This document shows, in pieces, positions 1 to 12,900 of a stretch of DNA of 64,000 nucleotides; within the stretch, counting starts at the first letter, position 1, and each line of letters begins with the position of its first letter. Source of the stretch: Pleurodeles waltl (taxonomy: Eukaryota > Chordata > Amphibia > Caudata > Salamandridae); contig NC_090445.1 of assembly GCF_031143425.1 (NCBI RefSeq), forward strand, positions 822,218,817 through 822,282,816, in the 5' to 3' direction. The translations under genes and the position numbers were made by a program. The notes under the pieces were generated by a model. That model saw only the letters and a program-made list of their open reading frames with translations. It did no database searches and was not told where the DNA came from.

Positions 1-659
1 CCACGTAAACGTGACATACACACCCATTCACACTGACATACATGCACAAACACCGCTGACACGCACGCTTTCACTCCCCCTCTGGAACCTCTACAGCAAA
101 TACCCAGTTCACTCCCCCTCAAGCCACATGCATCCATTGATGCCCCCTCCCCCTCAGCACCGCATAGACCCATTCATTCCTCCCCTTCTGCACTACACAC
201 ACGCACTCACCCCATCCAGCCACATTCACCAACATACACACACCCACCTCCCGCAGCATTCACAACACTCACACACGCACCCACACATGCGTACATCCCC
301 CCGCCACCCCTCTCCCCTGTCAGACGATCACTTACCTCGTCCGTCAAGAAGGTTGCCCGGAAGGGGACAGGTCCTGGTGCTTCCGCCGCCGGCAGCGCCC
401 CACCATCAGGACACCGCTGCATGGTATTACGGGTCGTAATACGGCGGGCGGCGTCCTTTTTGCGTGGTGGTGCCGGCGGTGAAACCGCATCTTCCCCGCC
501 GACCACCAGCACGAATGCTGTCTGATTTCTGCTAGACTTTGGGCAGAAATCTGACAGCAGTTGTAATGCGGCAGTCGTAAGACCGCCCGCACTGGTGGTC
601 TTTTGGCACCCTCGACTTTGGCGGTCTTGTAAAAAGACCATCAATGCGGTAATGAGGGC
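1..659. mobile_element. Harbinger-like MITE, right part, cut by window edge
   Basis: This is a non-coding repeat of the same family as 6857-7752. Both have a CA-rich pyrimidine strand (here about 1-300), then a TATTACGGGTCGTAATACGG palindrome (here near 424-444), then GGCGGT-rich DNA, and they end in AATGAGGGC followed by ATA. The right terminus is placed at 659, with ATA at 660-662 as the likely 3-bp target duplication. The left terminus lies outside the window. It abuts Penelope-like coding sequence, so it probably inserted into that element. Reading frames in it are by-products of composition. The superfamily assignment rests on terminal sequence, duplication length and base composition, not on a transposase. 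Confidence 0.6.
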
Positions 660-662
660 ATA

Positions 663-2060
663 TGTCTTGAGGCCACCAAATGTTGCAGCACTTTATACTA
701 GTATAGATCATGCTGATGGTCTAGCTGAAGGTCAGCATTTCTTGAGGGGCAGGCTGATGAAGCTCTAAAGAAATACTCAAATGCTGTTAGCCATGATTAA
801 GTGGTGTCTACAGAACAACTTTTTTTTATTCAACGGGAAGTGTTTAATCAAATCAGAGGTACAGTGATGGGCACCTATTTCACCCCCGCTTTGCATGTTT
901 ACACATCGGCTGGTGGGAGGAACAGGTGCTCCTCAATGACCTGAGTACTACATGGAATGATCATGTGATCTGTTGGCTAAGATTTATAGATGACCTGTTT
1001 GTTATCTGGAAGGGGTCATTGGAGAGTGCCAAAGAGTTTATGGATGCAATAAACATCAATGCATTAAAATTACGTTTCAGTGGTACGGTCAGTAAGAAAC
1101 AAGTTTTTTTTTTTTTTTTTTCAGGTTACATCAACAACAATTGGATAGAAAGTAGACTAACACAACCTTACATGCTATGAGTTTTTTACCCAAAAGTCAC
1201 AAGGCCAGTGTACCGTAAGGGGATTTTTTGAGAATGAGGAGAAATTGAAGTCGTAACAAGGACTTGGCTGCTTGAGAGTAAGAATCAATTGCGAGCTTCA
1301 AAGAAAAGTGATATTCAAGTGAGATTTTAGAGAAAACAATAATGACATCCAACTAAAAGAGCAGGGAGTCCGTACCATTTTTAACGCAAACCAGAAAAAT
1401 GGTGAAGGACAAATCGGGCCATATTGTAGGTTTTATAACTACATATAGTAAACAAGATCAGAGTCTTAGGGGTATTAGCCGTAAGTATTGCAATTCAGTC
1501 AAAGGGGATCCAGTGATAAGGCCATTCATTAAAAAATGCCATCAATAACAAAGAGGAGAGCATTTTCTATGCAAGATGCCCCAGACAAGCGTAGCCCTGA
1601 GATACAAGATTAAAAAAATGGTTACAACAGTCTAGAGACTTCCGTAAATGCAGTAAATGTAGAGCCTGCAGCACTGGAATTAACACAGATACATACACAA
1701 ACCCCTTTGATGACAGACCTTTCAGAATATCGGGATCATTCCACTGTAAGACGGAATATGCAGTTTACGTGCTGACGTGTGACTGTAAGCTCAGTTATGT
1801 AAGTTGCACAATCCATCAAGTGCACAAAAGAATCTTGCTGAACATTAGGGCAATAAAGAACAATGATTTCCCTATATGTTGGCGAAACATTTTGATGAAT
1901 ATCATAACAGTGACATTAAACATTCAAAGCATTTTGTCACTGATGCAGTGGAGAAACAATACAGAGGCGGTACCCTTGAGCGACCCTGAGACAGCTTAAG
2001 ACTGGGTATATTATCAATCTTGATACCATGTTACCCAATGGTCTCAATCAAAAAGGTGAA
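663..2060 (+). pseudogene. Penelope-like retroelement (RT and GIY-YIG parts), decayed
   Basis: Conceptual translation in shifting frames gives Penelope-type reverse transcriptase landmarks. An LYTSIDHADGL segment lies near 690-720, a GTVMGTYFTPA segment near 859-895, and the catalytic-box segment FIDDLFVIWKGS near 980-1015. After a degraded linker, about 1650-1990 shows a Cys-rich CSKCRACSTG stretch. It is followed by AVYVLTCDCKLSYVS, which fits the GIY-YIG endonuclease core of endonuclease-bearing Penelope-like elements. Stops and frameshifts occur throughout, and a T-tract near 1105-1122 interrupts the RT, so it is inactive. The left side is cut by the adjoining MITE. No terminal repeats were identified. 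Confidence 0.75.
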
Positions 2061-3077
2061 ATGTACATATTTTTGTAACTGAGCTTGAACTTGACTGAGC
2101 TCCCTTGCGCTTATGATTTATGGTTTATTTTAGCTTACGAATACAGTTAAATAAGTTGTGTAAGCACAATGTAGAACAGATCACATTTTAGTACCATAAA
2201 GGCTTAAATTAAATATCACTAATGCCCACTGGAACTTGTTTCTGTTCTTGCTTCTCCATGTAATATGAGTTATACTCAGAAGTGTTGGATATGAAGTTAC
2301 ATGGGTGGTTAAATGTATATGAGGATTTATGGTGATCTCATAGGTGTATTACCTACAGTGTGGGGGTATACTGTAAATTTTATTGTACGACCAATTACTG
2401 GTTATTAATGAAGTATGAAAGTAGTAGCTGTCACAATAATTTTGAACAGATTGCATGGATGAACTGTATTCAGTAAGCATGGATGAACTGTATTCAATAC
2501 GAGGTTAATTACTGAACACAATTGTTAGGTTATCTTTGATTTTGTCAATGGCTGTGCACTGTAATGAATTCAAGCTTAGATACTGGTGACAGCAGTATGT
2601 TTTCACTGTTTATAAATCATGTGAGCACCTTAAAAAGGAATGTGCAATGGCGCAGCATGTATGTGGACAAGGAAGAGGATTCACCCGAAAAGCATTATGG
2701 CTGAATGAGTCTGACTTCTAATAAATCACGTTGGAGAGCAATAAGAGTCTGCAACTGGGGCTTTTAGACAGCAAAGGACGCATGGGATTGTGTTGAAATA
2801 TACACAGATGCACACAAAAACACACACAAAAGCCCTTGAAAAAAAAAGTTTTATATAGAACCATATGATAACAAAAAGGTTAATATTTCTATATGCTTTT
2901 TTCATCGTTACAGTGCAATCAAGCAATTTTGTTGCCTTATTCCGTACTCCTAATCAACCAATTTACTTGCTGAATTTTATATGTATTTGCAGTTGCGGCT
3001 TGCTGTGCGGTAAAGGGACGGGGCAGAGGGGATGGGGGAGCAAAAACATTTAATTAAAAAGTAAATAAATAAAAACT
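2061..3077. other. AT-rich non-coding DNA, no gene seen
   Basis: No recognisable gene or element boundary is seen. The only structure noticed is a small direct duplication at 2453-2499, two copies of GCATGGATGAACTGTATTCA with a 24-bp period. Confidence 0.5.
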
Positions 3078-3225
3078 TGCCTGCTCTGCCGCCGCTCCTC
3101 TTTCCTGGTCACTGAAGGCAGGCTCAGGCTCCTAGCCTGCCCTGTGGCCAATCCTGACGCTGCTCGGAGCAGCGTTAGGATTGCTTGGAGTGCCCAGCCA
3201 AGGCCATAGAAGAGGAGCGGCCAGT
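3078..3225. repeat. GC-rich palindromic repeat (MITE-like hairpin)
   Basis: This block is GC-rich within AT-rich surroundings. Its centre is a near-perfect inverted repeat, 3150-3165 against 3167-3182 (AATCCTGACGCTGCTC and its complement with one mismatch). Outer arms also pair, GCCGCTCCTCTT at 3091-3102 with AAGAGGAGCGGC at 3210-3221. The nested symmetry suggests a short foldback DNA transposon. No clear target duplication was found. Confidence 0.5.
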
Positions 3226-4689
3226 GTGCATTTGCTGAATTGACCAATTCTATGGTTATCTCATGAATCTACCTACTCATAAATAAAAATGCATACCAAG
3301 CAATACAAAGTACTATAAAGGGTGTTTCCCTCATCAGTACAATAATAAACTAATTTTGTTGCTTACCATATAAAGAAACCGAGTTTGACTGTCTGATTTC
3401 GGCAATAGGTATGTTTACATCTGCTATAATAGCCGCATGTTCTCTAATTCCTAGCTAATTCTTCACTGTAATAGGCTTGTCAAGATGAATGTTTTCCTCA
3501 TCTCTGGAAATAACTCATCAAGCGGTGGTTCTTTTGTCACTTCCATTCACCTTCCACTAAATGTTTAGACCTTGCATATTATACAAAGCGGGCCGGAAAT
3601 TACATGTATGAAAACAGACCTGATTCATGCGGGAGACTCCCGATCTTGAAAGCCAAAATTTACTTTACTTTAGCTGTCTTCCCCCTGAAATGACCTCTAC
3701 TTCAACATAGGTCAATTGGGAAAATACATTCCCTGATTTTTTTTACAAAACCGCCCACTTTCCATTTGCAAATTGTTGGGTGTGAAATTAGCATCAGGCC
3801 ACCTTACATCTGTACAAAAAGACAATCTCAGCAAAGGATTTAGAAAGATATGCAGTCTTCTTCTGGTTCGAATCGTAATTCTTAAAGCTCACAGAGGCTA
3901 TTCAAAGATAAGGGGACCATGAGCTTGCTGTATGTTTAATTTTAAACATTAACTATTTGCATTATAGATGAAGAACTGTAATAATCAAAAAACGGTTCCG
4001 TTCTGATCTTTCAAAAACCTTGTACTTTGTTGACTGTTAAGTGAAAAATATAGTACTTTGATGCCGCTATGCTCAGGAGACTGTTTATGGAAAATACAAT
4101 ACTAATGTAAGACAGTAAAGCACATAAATGTTGTCATGAACCCAGGTGAAAACATAGAAAACTATTGCAAAGTCTCAATGTAATACACTGAATTGAAATG
4201 TCAAAATTAGAATGTAGGGCAAAGGGTATAATTTTTTTTTTTTGTAAGGCTGGTGGGTGCCTTTGTCAGTCATCCTTCCACCAATTTGTTCTTCCCATTT
4301 CCAAGCTGACTCACCTCATTTCCTTTTTTAAGATCTAGATGTGATGATTCTTATTAGACCCTGTTGAGAGGGTTTGGATATTGTTTGGCAACCTGTAAGT
4401 TTCTACGTATTTGTAATTTTATAATTGTATGCATGATTTTCTGCTCCTGAACATGCCATTGGTGGGTAAGGTTTAAAGCCAATGGTAAAGGCTGTGTTGG
4501 TTCACTAGGAAAAGACATACTAGATGTCATTAGTTTGATCTGTTTATTATGAAACATTGTGACAAAGTCTAAAAATAAATGTTTAGTTACATGGAATCTC
4601 ATACATTACCATAGTAGGCAAGGGTTTTGATTCCAGTTACTCCCTCTGCCAAAAACTGGATACAGAATATTTGCGCTGTCAGACTCCTT
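3226..4689. other. Non-coding DNA, nothing recognised
   Basis: AT-rich sequence with short homopolymer runs. I see no supported gene, RNA or element terminus. Confidence 0.5.
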
Positions 4690-6846
4690 GTTAGGATCTC
4701 TAAAGTGAAAGAATCAATTTCACCCACGTGACTGAACTCACCTGGATTGGCCTCATCATTGTCCACTTTACCATCTCCAATTCCCAGCACACCACCACCA
4801 AGCACCTCAGAACCCCCACCGAAACTGGGGCAAGGTAACCAAGACTGTTTGGGCACAGGCCCTAGGCACCGCACAACCTGAACCCATGGCAGACTGCGAC
4901 CTCAACTAGGCCGTCTAAAACGTCACCACCTGGATCACCAAAGCCACCGACAGAGTTGCCCAGCTAAATCCAGCTAAAACCAACAAACACCTTCAGGCCA
5001 GTGAGATGGTACACTCTGGACCTCAGAAACTCCAAACGCAACTGCCACTGACTCGAGAAACAATGGGGCAGCGACAGAGCCGCCTACAAGGAAGCCCTCA
5101 ACAACTACCACCACCGCATCAAGGAAGCAAAAAGAGAAGCAATCACTGCACGCATCAATGCCGCAGTCAACCACACAAAAGAACTCTTCAGAATCATCAA
5201 GGAATTCTCTAACCCAATAGCCACAGAGACCACCATCCACCCATCCCAGGAACTCTAGGAAACCCTCTCAGACTACTTCCACAGCAAGATCACCAACATA
5301 TACAACAATTTCTACCACCAACCCTCCACCTCCAGCCTAGACAACATCTCTCAAGCAGCAAACACCAGCCACATGATAAACTCCTGGTCCCCGATTACCA
5401 TACAAACCACCACAGCCATCATGTCACCCATCCAGTCCAGGGCACCCAGTGACCCCGCCCTCACCAGCCGTTCAACTTTGGAGCCAACAGTATTAGCAGC
5501 ACACAACTAACCTGCATTCTCAACACCTCCATATCCCCTGAAAACTTCACAAATTAATGGAAGAACGCAAAGGTCAGACCCCTCCTAAATAAACCCTCCG
5601 CCGACCACAACGACCTCAAAAACTACAGACCAATCTCTCTGCTCCCCTTCCTGCCCACGGCTTGAGAAAGCCATCAACCAACAACTCACCGAATACTTCA
5701 AATGAAACGACCTTCTCAACACCTCACAGACTCCACCACACTCCCCTCAACAGACTCCACAACATAGACATTCAACAAAATGCCCTTAAGAGGGTCGCCT
5801 CTTCCCTCTTAGGCCGCATGAAGAGCATCCGCCTTCCTCCCTCTACTGCACATTACCTGCAGTGCTCCCCAAGGATCCTCCCTCAGTCCAACCCTATTCA
5901 ACATCTACATGACCCTCCTTGCAGACATCATCAGATCCTATGGACTCAATATAGTCTCTTTCGCCAAGGACACTCAACTTATCCTCTCACTCACCGAAGA
6001 CCACCACAACACCAAAGCCAACTTCTGCAACACCATGCCCACAGATGAAAAACAGCTGCCTCAAACTAAACACCGACAAAACGGAAGTCCTAATCTTCAG
6101 GACAAATACCTCCATATTGGACCACAGCTGATGGCCAGCAAAACTCGGACCAACGCCCTCTCCATCAGACCATGCACAAAACCTCAGCAGCATCCTTGAC
6201 TGCCAACTATCCATGAATCAACAAGTAAAGTCAGTCACCTCTTTCTGCTTTTACATCCTCTACATTCTCTGCCAAATCTTCAAATGGATCCTTACCAACA
6301 CCAGAAAGATAGTCATGCATGCCCTGGTCACCAGCCGCTTCGACTATGGCAACGCTCTCTATGTCGGAGTGCCTTCCCAGTTACTTAAAAGACTCCAGAC
6401 TCTACAGAACACCACAGCCAGACTCATCCTCAACCTCCCCAAGCACTCAAGCATCACCCTACACCTCAGGGACCTCCACTGGCTCCCCATCCAGAAGAGA
6501 TGCTAATTCAAGATCCTCGCATACAGGGCTCTCCACATAGGGCCGTCCTACATCAACCATCGACTTAGCTTCTACATCCCAATAAGACAACTATGCTCCA
6601 CCTTGCTAAACTTCGCACACACCCCCACATCCATTGCAGCTGCAGCAGAGGCCGCTCCTTCTCCCACACAGCAGCCAAGTCCTTGAACAGCCTGCCTCTC
6701 CACCTCCGAACAGCTCCCCCCTTGTCGGACTTCAGAAGGAGACTCAAGACGTGGCTTTTCAACTGAGAAACGGCACTCCCAGTGTCCAAATACCCTTAGG
6801 GGTGATAGTTCTGCGCTTTACAAATGCTATCATTGATTGATTGATT
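4690..6846 (+). pseudogene. L2/CR1-type LINE ORF2, 5'-truncated and decayed
   Basis: Plus-strand translation across frames matches the downstream half of an L2/CR1-type non-LTR retrotransposon. The end of the endonuclease domain and the connector lie at about 4690-5250. Decayed reverse transcriptase follows, and at about 6300-6510 is the diagnostic C-terminal block: SRFDYGNALYVGVPSQLL, then LQTLQNTTARLIL, then LRDLHWLPIQKR. Many stops and frameshifts break it. The 3' end is the short ATTG/TGAT microsatellite at about 6828-6845, a tail type common in the L2/CR1 group. The upstream part is missing, as expected of 5'-truncated copies. A Harbinger-like MITE sits 10 bp beyond the 3' end. The 5' boundary is approximate. 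Confidence 0.75.
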
Positions 6847-6856
6847 TAGAGACATA

Positions 6857-7752
6857 GGGGGGTCAATATGACCCCGGCAGTCGGTGGTAATATGATGGTA
6901 CGTACCACCAACAGGCTGGTGATACCTATTGCCATATTATGACATTGGCAGGTTGGCTAAAACCAACCTGCCAATGTACCACTCCGACTGCCATAGCGGT
7001 GCCAGCTGCCGGGCAGGTGATATCTATCTCCAGCCCGCCAGCCGTCACTGTTCTTCCTGCGGGATTATGACCCCGCCTACTGCCATGGTTTTCGTGGCTT
7101 TCTTACCACCACAAAAACCATGGCGGTAGGCACCATCAGTGACAGGGAATTCCTTCCATGTCACTGATAGGGATCTACCCCCTCCCCCTCCCTCTCCAGT
7201 TACCCCCACCACCCCGCCTCTCCAAAGCACTCCCACCCCCCTACATACATGCTCCCATCTGCACACACACACACACTTTCCCACAAACATCCACGCATGC
7301 AGACATCCACTCACACACACCTGCACACATTTTCAAACATACAAGCAGACACAAAACACAACACACATGCACTCATACCTTCATACATGCACACTTGCAT
7401 CCAACATGCAACACACACTCGCATCCACAAACATACACACATCCCCCACCACACACACACAACACACCCCACCCCCCTCCCCTGTCGAAGACCCGACTTA
7501 CCTATAGTCAGGGGGCCAGCAGCAGCGTCCGCCAGCAGAACACTGACACAACGTATTATGGGTCATAATACGGCCGGCTGCAGTCTACTGGCATAGTGCA
7601 GCTGGTGGCAGCAGCGCCACCTTACGGTCATCCGCCACCATGGGCGCAGACATATTTCCACCATCGGACGGCTGGTAACCGCGGCGATGGCCTTTTGGCG
7701 GCCGTCGCCGCGGCGGTATGCGTTTTTTACCGCCAATGTTATAATGAGGGCC
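6857..7752. mobile_element. Harbinger-like MITE, complete copy
   Basis: A non-coding 896-bp element. The left end GGGGGGTCAATATGACC and the right end AATGTTATAATGAGGGCC form imperfect terminal inverted repeats when the right end is complemented. It is flanked by ATA at 6854-6856 and 7753-7755, a 3-bp target duplication typical of PIF/Harbinger elements. Inside are GGCGGT-type motifs, a CA-rich block (about 7250-7480) and an ATTATGGGTCATAAT palindrome near 7555-7570. Its overall plan matches 1-659. No transposase is encoded. Confidence 0.7.
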
Positions 7753-7755
7753 ATA

Positions 7756-8428
7756 GTATTTTGTTTTGGCAACTGTAAATTTGTTTACTATGTAAATTTG
7801 TGTCTTTATTCCTGATGGTTGTCTTGTGGGAAAGCTTATGGTCAGTAAAACAGGTTTCAGTTGGTTATGGTGACAGGTCAGTGATGACAGCTAGAGGCAC
7901 AATATGGTCACTAGGAAATATATTTCTGATGCCCTAGGTCTAGTCTGTTTATTATGAAAAGTTATGACAAATGAGGTAGGCATGATTTATTGACTGTGAA
8001 AAACATATGTTAAAGTCAACAGATATTTAAGGGTTGATTTTCATTTCTCCGTATTAAAGCCAACAGATAGGCACTTTGTTTTATCAAATGCCACAAATGA
8101 CCTTTGTAGAGAAGGATTTTGGTGTTTGTTACTTCTCTGTCAAAGTATAGGGGGAGATTTGCACTGTAATAATTCTTGCTAGACTTTCTTCTTAGCTGAA
8201 TGGAAAAACCTTGTAATTAATAAATCTGTAGATAATACATGCATCCATGTATATATTTATATAGATAGTAAGAAGACCATTGGGTCCGCTCCCTTCTACC
8301 TTTGGTCTGCCTGAGTGTCATTTACAATCTGCTTTCATCCATGACAACATACTGTCTGGCATCATGGTTCCATCCACATCAGTCACTGGTTCTTACTCTG
8401 CGAATGTCAGCATTTTCTGATCACAAGT
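7756..8428. other. Non-coding DNA, nothing recognised
   Basis: AT-rich sequence between the MITE and the LTR. No supported gene or RNA. Confidence 0.5.
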
Positions 8429-9959
8429 TGTTAGACCTGTCAGCCTTGGGGTGGTCTTCCTCCAATTTCTTTGCTTTGCTCCTCCAGATTTTTTGTTGCT
8501 CTCGGTTTTGCTGGCCTTAGGACTCTAAAGCACTTTACCACTGCTCACCAGTGCTAAAGTGCATGTGCTCCCTCTTTAAAACATATGAACTTTGGCATAT
8601 TTACTTTACTTAGTGGTACAACATTTATATCAGGGCCTGTAAATTAAATGCTACTAGCAAGCCTGCAGCAGTTATTGTGCCACCACTTTCATAGTCCTTT
8701 AAACATGTCTCAGGCTTGCCATTGCAGCCTGTGCAGGCAGTTCTAAATTACCTTTCAACCTGGCAAAACAAACCTTTTGGCAAGCCAACAACCTTTCATT
8801 TTAATACACAAGTCATCCTTAATCATCCTTAGGGTAGGTCCTACACATCCCAGAGGGCAGGGTGTGGTGTTAGACAAGTACTTTTAAGTTTTACTTGTTC
8901 TGGTACTGAACAACTCCTAAAATCATTTTTCACTACTACAACGCCTATCTTTCCATTTAATAAGTTGTAATTTCCAAATGGGAGAAGGCATTCAGTTCTT
9001 CTTTGGTGTCTTTGAAATTGTATTGAAAAATCATCTTGCATGGTGAAGTCAGAATTTAAGTACAGATTTTGAAAATGCCATATTTAGAAAGTTGGGGTTT
9101 TCCTATATTAGCCATCCAGTGTCTTTAGTCTGCCGCTGGGTCACATGAGTGGGTGTAGCTGACAATTGGGATTTTGTGTATTCCTCCTAGACAACCACAC
9201 ACAATAGAGAGCTGAGGTGTGACTGGATGGGCCACTATTGGCAGGATGGGAGGGCAGAGCTGGGTAAAGCCCTACTTACACTTAAACGGGTTGTGTTCTG
9301 CCTCTACATAATGGGCAGCATACCCCTTGTAGTTAGTCTGGAGCATGGCCAGGGAAGGCAGGGCATGAGTGGACTTCAAATGTATGTTGGACCTCAGACA
9401 CCAATTCTTAGGTACACTTCTGGACCTTTGGATACTCTGTCAGGAAAAAGGACTGCTGTGCTGCTGAAAGGGCTGCCACTCTGCTGGAATGATGCTCTGA
9501 AGGACTGCTGCCATGCTGCGTTGACCTGGTGCCCTCTTGCCTGGATGAGAAGGACGGGACATGCATCTGTTGAACCCAGGACTCCAAAGTCCAATGGCTA
9601 TTTGGCTGTCCTACTGATTATAGCCTCAGGGACAGAATGCTCTAATAACATTGAATTCAGCACCTGGACGCTGCCATCAGTGATCCTACCATGCCAATGC
9701 CATGCGAAGTGGTGCCACCAAGGACCTGGATTCTTGTCAGTGGACCTGAAGCCTCCGCCAGCCCACCTGAGGATCCAGCAGAACCGATGCTGTGAGGCTC
9801 AATCTGAGAAGAAACGAGGTATTGCCTCTCCTGTGAGGATTCTCACAGCGCAAGTACTCCTCATAGACTTCGCAGCTTGCATCGGAACCGCTGGTTTGCA
9901 ATGCTTCACCGACGCAAGCCCTTACACTGCAAACCTCCAATCAACAGAGTATTGACGAT
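8429..9959 (+). mobile_element. Old LTR (left part), split by an L1 insertion
   Basis: It starts TGTTAGACCTGTCAGCC, an LTR-like TG start. It then shares ordered blocks with the solo LTR at 15055-17668, including GCACTTTACCACTGCT, CAGTGCTAAAGTGCATGTGC and GGGCCTGTAAATTAAAT. The right part resumes at 14060 after the L1. The 242-residue open frame at 9227-9955 has no recognisable domain and lies in LTR sequence. Orientation is set by similarity to the other LTR. Age and full extent are approximate. Confidence 0.55.
9943..9959. repeat. L1 target-site duplication, left copy
   Basis: AACAGAGTATTGACGAT is repeated exactly at 14043-14059, immediately after the A-rich tail of the L1. This defines the insertion point. 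Confidence 0.9.
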
Positions 9960-12900
9960 ACTGGAGGGGAGGCTGCATGGTGTACCGATAGTCTTGAGTT
10001 GCATCTATGCCCCTAACCAAGACCAGGTAGCCTTCATGTCGGGGTTATCGAGTCACCTTACACGCCAATGCACCGGAGAGCTATTAGTAGGTGGGGATTT
10101 TAATGCGGTGCTAGACACTGAACTGGACAGGTCTACCCCTCCTATACAGGGGGCTGCGGCAATAAAAACAGCCAAAAGGGTAGGGGAGTGGTTGGACGGG
10201 TGGGGGCTATCGGATGTCTGGCGAGTGCATCACCCAACTGACAGAGATTATTCTTATTACTCGGGTCTTCACCAGGTACATACAAGAATCGATAGAGTAG
10301 TATGCACTGCAGGCCTGTTAATTAACATGACACGCTCAGAATACTTGGCCCGCACCTTGTCTGACCACAATCCCTTGTTAATAACGATGAGGGTGCCGGA
10401 GGACAGACCCCCCATACCGTCTTGGAGGATGTCCCCCTCAACACTTGAAGACCAGTCGTACAGAGAAGCCTTACGCTGTCATTTGACAGAATACATCGAG
10501 ACAAACAACGGGTCCACCCCCACTAGGGCCCTGGAATGGGAGGCACTTAAGGTGGTGACGAGGGGCTTTTGCTTGGGGCAGTCGTCGGGGGTTAGACGTA
10601 CACTTGAAAGGGAGCTAAATGCTCTGGAGAAAGACATACACGAAGGGGAGTTGGGACAGGGGAGAACTGCGCAGGAGAAGGAGGATTACAGTCGAGCCCG
10701 CAGGGAACACTCCCGCATTGAAGAGCAGCTTAGATGCCATGATAGACAAAAGTACACAGCATCCCTGCAGGCGGAGGAGGGTAGATCGGGGAGAATGTTG
10801 GCGTGGTTGGTCCGCTCCGGGGGGCAGGGTGAGCCTATCACATGTGTACTAGATGGGGAGGGTTCACGCAAGCTCAGCCCGGCCCAAATAAACAATGCAT
10901 TCAGGGAATATTATATGCAGTTGTACGGGAAACCCAGTGATCTGCGGACAGAGTCCTTCGACGAGTACCTACAGCAAATCCCGCTACCAACTCTGAACGC
11001 AGTGGATAAAGAGGCCCTGGGGGGCCCAGTGTCAGTGGAGGAAGTAAACGAAGCCATAGCACAGCTAGCGCCAGGGAAGACTCCGGGAACAGACGGGCTC
11101 CCCATGGACTTTTACAAAAAATATAGGTCACTGCTGGCTCCCCAACTGACTGAGATGTACGCGGAGGCACGGCGACAGGGTGAACTGCCACAAACGTTGC
11201 GGGAGGCTGTGGTGGTCCCTCTCCCCAAAACTAAAGACAGGGAAGCACGGGTGACGGAGTTTAGGCCTTTATCAATGCTAAACAGTGATTTCAAAATTCT
11301 TAACAAGATCATGGCTGCTCGATTGCTGCCCCATATGACCAAGCTAGTGCATACTGATCAGAATGGCTTTATTCCGGCCCGAAGCACCTCGTTGAATTTA
11401 AGACGGGTTTTCTCGGTGCTGCATATGCCCAGGGCTTTGAGACCGCCAGCTGGGGTTTTGTTGGCGGTGGACTTCGAGAAGGCCTTCGACTCAATCAGGT
11501 GGGATTACTTAAGGAAGGTGATGCTCAAAATGGGACTAGGGGAGGAATGGGTGAAGTGGGTGGACCTACTGTACGCTTCCCCCCTGGCTAGAGTTAAGAC
11601 CGGAAAGTCGATCTCCAGTGCATACCCAATATACCGAGGAACTAGGCAGGGCTGCCCCCTATCACCGATGTTGTTTGCCCTGGCAATTGAGCCCCTGGCG
11701 GCACAGTTGCGGCGAGAAGGAGTGGGCAAGGGAATTATCTGGGGTCCGGCTGAGCATATCGTTTCTCTATATGCCGACGATATACTCCTTTACCTGAGGG
11801 ACGGGGCGGGAGGTGTCGGGTGGGCGCTGGGGATTCTGGAGGAATTCGGGAGTCTATCTGGACTCAGACTTAACAGGAGAAAAACATTTGTATTCCCTGT
11901 TCTGGCAGGCTGCGCTCGTCCGGACTCGTGCCCTGCGGACGTAAACTGGGCCCCGCGGACTTTTAAATATTTGGGCATACAAATATTTCACGAACTGAGC
12001 GATCTTAGGTACGGCAATCTCGGCAGGACACTTAGATCCCTGCGCACCTCGGTGGAGTTCTGGAGGTCATTGAAACTATCAATAATGGCCAGAGTGGCGC
12101 TCTCCAAAATGGTCATGCTGCCACGCCTACTCTATTACTTTGCGAACCTGCCAGTGCAGGTCCCTCCTACATGGTTCCGAGAGTTAAATGCACTGCTTAG
12201 AGAGTTGATATGGGATGTGGGTCGAAGGAGAACGGCGCTAACAACCGTCTGTAGACCGGCGCGTCTGGGGGGACTGGGTGCCCCTGACTTCGAGGCGTAT
12301 TATTTGGCATCTCAGCTCCAATGGGTGGCCGGCTGGATGGCGGGCAGGGGACAGCTAGACCTGGCAACAGCGCAAGGAACAACAGACACAGCTCGTATAG
12401 CGGCAAATATGGCGGGTAGGAAGGTCGCCCTCATAGGTGACAGCATAATGTGTAACGTGGCGTTGAAATGCTGGAAGCGTTGCGTGAAAAGGACCGGGGT
12501 CGGGCCGCCATACTCTCCCGCTTTACCACTGGAGGTAGTCGCCCTAGAACTACGGGGGCGTGAGCGAGGGGGGCTAGGATTGGGGCCATGGGTGGGAGCG
12601 GGGCTGGGGGCAGTGGGGGAACTATTCAAGGAGGGGTTGCTGAAGAGCTTCGAGGACTTAGTAGTAGGAGGGGTACCGCAAGGTCAATTCCTATTCTTCA
12701 GGAAGCTGATGCACACCCTAAAAGAGCACTGGAGTACAATTAATGCAGAACCCACAATCCATGGGGTGCTGCACCTCTTGTTGACGGCAGGAGAGGAACC
12801 TCACATGATCACAAAAATATACCGTGCCCAAATAGAGTCAGCTGTGGACCCCCTGCACTCCCTAAGAGAAAAATGGGAGAAGACAGCCGGGCGAGACCTG

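Noticed and set aside
207..644. 145-residue minus-strand frame
   Set aside because: It lies in a GC- and CA-rich MITE without any domain. It is an open frame by composition.
7139..7596. Overlapping His/Thr-rich frames in CA repeats
   Set aside because: All three plus frames stay open because of the CACA composition; not coding.
9227..9955. 242-residue open frame as a host gene
   Set aside because: It lies in LTR sequence interrupted by the L1, shows no domain, and has no splice or promoter support.
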